A stretch of 60,743 bases of DNA, taken from assembly GCA_002803225.1 (NCBI GenBank), contig NXFV01000918.1, positions 1 through 60,743 on the forward strand. The letters run 5' to 3'. The notes under the pieces are model-generated. The model ran no database searches and was not told where the DNA came from. It saw only the letters and a program-made list of their open reading frames with translations. The translations under genes were made by a program, and so were the position numbers. This document shows, one piece after another, positions 57,141 through 60,743 of the stretch. How positions within the stretch are numbered: position 1 is the first letter of the stretch; each line of letters starts with the position of its first letter. This stretch comes from Gamarada debralockiae. Its lineage: Eukaryota > Ascomycota > Leotiomycetes > Helotiales > Hyphodiscaceae.

Positions 57141-58564
57141 TAACTGCCGGCATATAATCATCTCCCCACTGGATAGAGATTCATGCGTAGGGAAACTCGT
57201 CATTGAAGCCTGTCGTTATCTCGTCCGAACAATCATCAAGGCATTGAAAAATCACCCTGCCAACTTATCATCGTCTGGTGTTCACCCATGCTATGATCAG
57301 CCTTATGCGAAGAAAATACGCGCCGCCACATTGCAAATCTGCATGAGATCAAGTTCGTCTGATCTGATGAAAGTCAAATGCTAAAGAACCTAGGATGGAT
57401 AACGAGGATAACCCTTCAAATTTGGAGAGTTCCTGTAGTTCCAATAGACTTCCCCTTTGACAGATACAGTTTGCCTTGGCAATGAACCCTTTCAAGAATA
57501 AAACAACCCTACCTCAAGAATGGATGAAGAGATATCCGAAGCCAGCAAAACATCAGCAAAATTGCCAATTAGTTGGGCCGAAGTACCAAAGTCCTGAGCA
57601 ATGATCTGACCGTTTGAGGCCCACTTTGAGGTGTCATGTATAGCATGAGGACTTCAGATGGATGACGACAACAGCAGGAACAGAAGGGCCTTGCGAGAAG
57701 GCGGGGTTTCGAAATAATGTGAAGTCTGAAGCTCGCCTGGGACATCAAATTAATCCGGCGCTTGAAGGACTTTACTGCTGCTGAAATCCGATGTCCACCC
57801 CCTGTTTTCAGTCACGTGCGTGTCTCATGTCAGCCTCTCCGACTTCCTCGCCTACAGACATGAGACCAACAATGTCTCATGAATTTTCCATCTGATATTT
57901 TCTGACTCTCCACAATCCGCTTGGAGCCTCTCAACCAATCGAACCTCGTGTTCGGCCCGCAGATTATCTCGATCATCAATCGCAAGTCGAACTCATTCCA
58001 GACGCCGCTCGCGGAAAATCTCATCTGATGATCTGATCGCACGTCAGGGGTACCCGCTGTCAACCTTGCCGATATCGAGAGCTTTGGTCCATCTATGGCC
58101 AATCGGTGGACTCAACGAGATCTACAATTTGCCAAGGAGCATCCACCATGACCATGCTTGTGCGCGATGCGAGACTGAAAGCGGCTGAACGAGCAGGATA
58201 CTTCGGAAGCGCGACCGCCTCTAGAAACGCCGTTCCTCCCTGTATGATCTACCGCGTAATGATAGCGTGGTGAATGCTAAGTGTGACAGGAGCCTGGTCC
58301 CATGCGAGGCTATGGTTTGATCCAGACTTTGATGAATGTTGTTTGTCATGGAGGTTCAAGCTATAAGATACCTCTCCATGCCCTTTTCATAGATTCTTTT
58401 GCATCATCGCTCTTCAGTCTTTCATTCAGTTTACTCTACATTCTTTATCAGTTCCGCGAACTTCCAATTCTAAACACTCTTTATTGCTACCTTCGATCTA
58501 ATCCAGGCCGGTCCTTTTTGTTGTTTATACTCCACCCACAGTCATTAACTATTTGACGGACATC
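57141..58564. other. Intergenic region before the secreted Ala/Ser-rich gene
   Basis: 1.4 kb without a supported gene. Small frames were examined and rejected. The last ~200 bases are a CT-rich leader of the following gene. Confidence 0.4.
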
Positions 58565-60354
58565 ATGAAGTACGAAACCGCAACTTTCCTAATCGCCTTC
58601 TTTGGCTTGGCGACGGCTGCTCCTATGCCAGTCCCAGAACCCAAGAATGTCTGGAGCTTCTCCATTCCACGAGCCATGCTCCGAGGCCGTGAAGTCCCCC
58701 AAGAACACTCCCATGACCGATTCCTCGACGGTGTTCGCGTTAACTTGAACCTGAACAACCCCGCAGGCATTCAAGATCCCGTCTTCGGTCTTCTCGGAAA
58801 TGCAGCAGCTGCGGCTGGAGCCGGAACGATCACCAACCTCGACTGTCTTCACCAAGCTACTGCTGATCAAGCTTTCACCAACGCAAAAGCTGCTGGAAAT
58901 GTCACTGGTCAAGCGGATGCGTTAATGTATGCTGCCCTCGAGAGAAACACCGGCAGTGTTGGTCTTAAGAGTGCCATCTGCAACGAAACTGCTGTGAACC
59001 CCGAGATTCAAGCTGTTCAACAACATCAAGATCCTGCTTCTACCGGCGCAGCAGCCGGAAACAAGGCTGTCGTTCTCGCACTAGCTAAGCAGCTTGCATC
59101 CATTGGCGCCGATCCCCAGGAAGCTCTTCTCTCTGGAACCTTTGCCCCTGGCAACCTCAACGACAACACGGGCAAGGGAAACAGCTGTGATACCCAGAAC
59201 GATCCTGATGGAGGTTGTATTTTCTCCCAGAACCTCCTTGTTGATGATGCCACTGCCGCCGAAATCACTGCCGCGGTCGCTGGTATCGCATCTGGATCTA
59301 CTGCCTCTGGCTCTACATCAGTCACAACTTCAGCAACCACAACTGTAGCAACAGGTGCTTCTGATGCTTCTGCTTCGGAATCCGCATGCTCCGTCGCTTT
59401 TGTCACAGAGACTGCCGCAGCTGCCGCAGCCAAAGTTGCTTCTACCAGTGCTGCCGCTGTGCCGACGGCAAGCGCCAGCTCTTCTACTGCCTCGGGAAGT
59501 AAGTCATATTTCCTACCCCACAGTTTGCGTCTTCTAACATTCATCAGGTCTCAACTTCGGATCTTGCTCTGACCCCGCCATCCTCTTTGAGAACGGACTT
59601 GATGGCCGTACTCAACCTGCATTTATCGCCGCCAACCAAGCCGACTTCAACCACGGATCCGCATTGAACATCGGCGTCATCGCTTCTTTCATCTGTGGCC
59701 AACTCTCGACTTCTTGCAAGGCCCCAGATGCTACAAACACAGCGTGTACCGCAGCTGAAGCAGCTGCTTGTATGTCTTTCCAATCCTCTTTCATCGCACC
59801 TTCACTAACTTTGAAACCTAGCTGCTGCGGGTGGAACTACTCAGGCCGCTGCTGATGCATTTAACAATGCCCTTGGCGTCTCTGGTTCAAGCTCCACAAC
59901 TGCCGCGACCTCAACTGCTTCCAGCAGCGCCGCCGCCGTGGCACCAGTTGCCAGCACGCCAGCAGCCACTGCCTCTGCCTCCGCCTCTGTATGTTTCTCC
60001 CATATTCTACAAACATAAAACCCAGAATTCCTTCTCCTATGAACGGAAAGCTAACATATCTTCCAGGCCGCTCCAGCTACAAGCTCTACTGCAGCTGCAA
60101 CAACTTCCTCAAACATTCAGACCTTCACCGGAACTCTTGGAGGAGCCCCTCCCCCAGTCGTTAAGAGCACCGGTGCCCGTCCATTCTCCGTCAACGGCGA
60201 TACCTTCGTGAACGCTGCGGCAGCCCTTCAACGTTCCTGCTCTGTCCAAAACAACGCTTGCGCAAACGCGGTCAACTCGGGATCTCTGTCAGGCACCACC
60301 GTGGCTGACTGCAATACCCAGGAAGCCGCTTGCAACGCTGCTGCCAGTGCGTAG
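58565..60354 (+). CDS. Secreted Ala/Ser-rich cell-surface protein
   Basis: Exons 58565-59498, 59548-59769, 59822-59988 and 60067-60354 give 536 residues. A signal peptide (MKYETATFLIAFFGLATAAP) is followed by an N-terminal segment with RVNLNLNNPAG. The Cys-containing repeats carry TNLDCLHQATADQAFTNA, CDTQNDPDGG and KSAICNETAV. Two Ser/Thr/Ala low-complexity linkers resemble mucin-like stalks. Between and after them come further short Cys modules: NFGSCSDPAILFENGLDG, and the C-terminal SVQNNACANAVNSG and NTQEAACNAAA. No GPI anchor signal is obvious. The role is unknown; it looks like a cell-wall or secreted adhesion-type protein common in fungi with fast-evolving Ser/Ala linkers. Confidence 0.8.
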
Positions 60355-60721
60355 ATAATGGAGAGATGGAAGGAGAAGGAGAAGATTGGGGGTGGGAGTG
60401 CCCTTAAATGGAATGGAGAAGGGAGCGTTTGTATATATATTGAAAACATAATGGTTTAAGTCCATAAATTGACCCTAGTAGGGGTTTTGCTATTCACCGC
60501 TGTATCACCACTGCATACGAATCTATGCGTTACGAATTGAGCAAATAGGAAATTGAATGTATGAACCTCAAATGCGCATCAGGTTCGATATTCTGTGCAA
60601 CAAGGAGGCTTCTCAATGGTTGAGTTGATTGGCAGTGCGTACAATCGATCTTTCATCCTGTCTGGTCACAGCTCGAACATGTCTAGGGGTTCTCTCCAGG
60701 ATCATATAACTCAGATGAATT
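60355..60721. other. 3' flank
   Basis: Downstream of the last gene. Nothing recognised except the terminal G run. Confidence 0.35.
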
Positions 60722-60743
60722 GGGGGGGGGGGGGGGGGGGGGG
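60722..60743. other. Terminal homopolymer of 22 G
   Basis: A pure poly-G run of 22 bases at the very end of the window, not seen elsewhere here. It is probably the end of the assembled contig or a read artefact. Confidence 0.6.

Noticed and set aside
57830..58102. 90-codon minus-strand frame
   Set aside because: No recognisable motif or neighbouring exon; could be a tiny gene but evidence is insufficient.
1..60743. tRNA, rRNA or snoRNA genes
   Set aside because: Scanned by eye for B-box-like GGTTCGAATCC and cloverleaf arms; candidates at 12680 and 38743 lack paired arms. A covariance-model scan would settle it.

Overview
This is genomic DNA from a filamentous ascomycete (Pezizomycotina). 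Coding sequences are split by short introns (about 44-80 nt) with GTRNGT-type donors, CTAAC-like branch points and YAG acceptors. The conserved genes are typical of fungi: ALG3, PKC1, CCT1, the Rieske protein, SHE9/MDM33, PAT1, a KRE2/KTR mannosyltransferase and an extracellular GH35 beta-galactosidase. The accessory genes include a HET-domain NLR, an SNG1-like gene and Tad-like LINE debris. The style suggests a Leotiomycete or relative, but I cannot fix the genus. The last 22 bases are a pure G run, probably a contig-end artefact.

Left and middle parts (about 0.3-43.8 kb) are mostly a gene-dense housekeeping region. In order they hold: an acidic unknown protein; a small mitochondrial protein; ALG3 (N-glycan precursor); an EIF1AD-like S1 protein; a BSC6-like MFS transporter; a mitochondrial short/branched-chain acyl-CoA dehydrogenase; PKC1 (cell wall integrity kinase); a BAHD/trichothecene-acetyltransferase-like enzyme whose 5' exons had to be reconstructed; a decayed F-box-type gene; cytosolic prolyl-tRNA synthetase; CCT1; the Rieske Fe-S protein; a second, inverted, decayed copy of the F-box-type gene; SHE9/MDM33; a PYP1-like HAD phosphatase; an 8-exon GH35 beta-galactosidase; a decayed Ser/Thr repeat protein; mitochondrial uS12; a GT15 mannosyltransferase; and PAT1. 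Exon junctions were derived by hand and nearly all close in frame.

The right part (about 44-58 kb) is an accessory compartment. It contains an SNG1/DUF3533 pseudogene, an intact HET-NB-ARC-TPR NLR receptor gene with nine almost identical 126-bp TPR repeats, LINE (Tad-clade) debris with a large inverted repeat, a metallo-beta-lactamase-fold pseudogene whose metal-binding motif is damaged, a small secreted HNH-type nuclease gene, and a nested pair of MITE-like inverted-repeat elements. A secreted Ala/Ser-rich protein gene closes the window.

The most notable items are the NLR with its homogenised TPR array, the two broken F-box copies that share one frameshift and face each other around an essential-gene block, and the clustering of dead genes and mobile elements around the NLR. 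No tRNA, rRNA, CRISPR or operon-type structures were seen.
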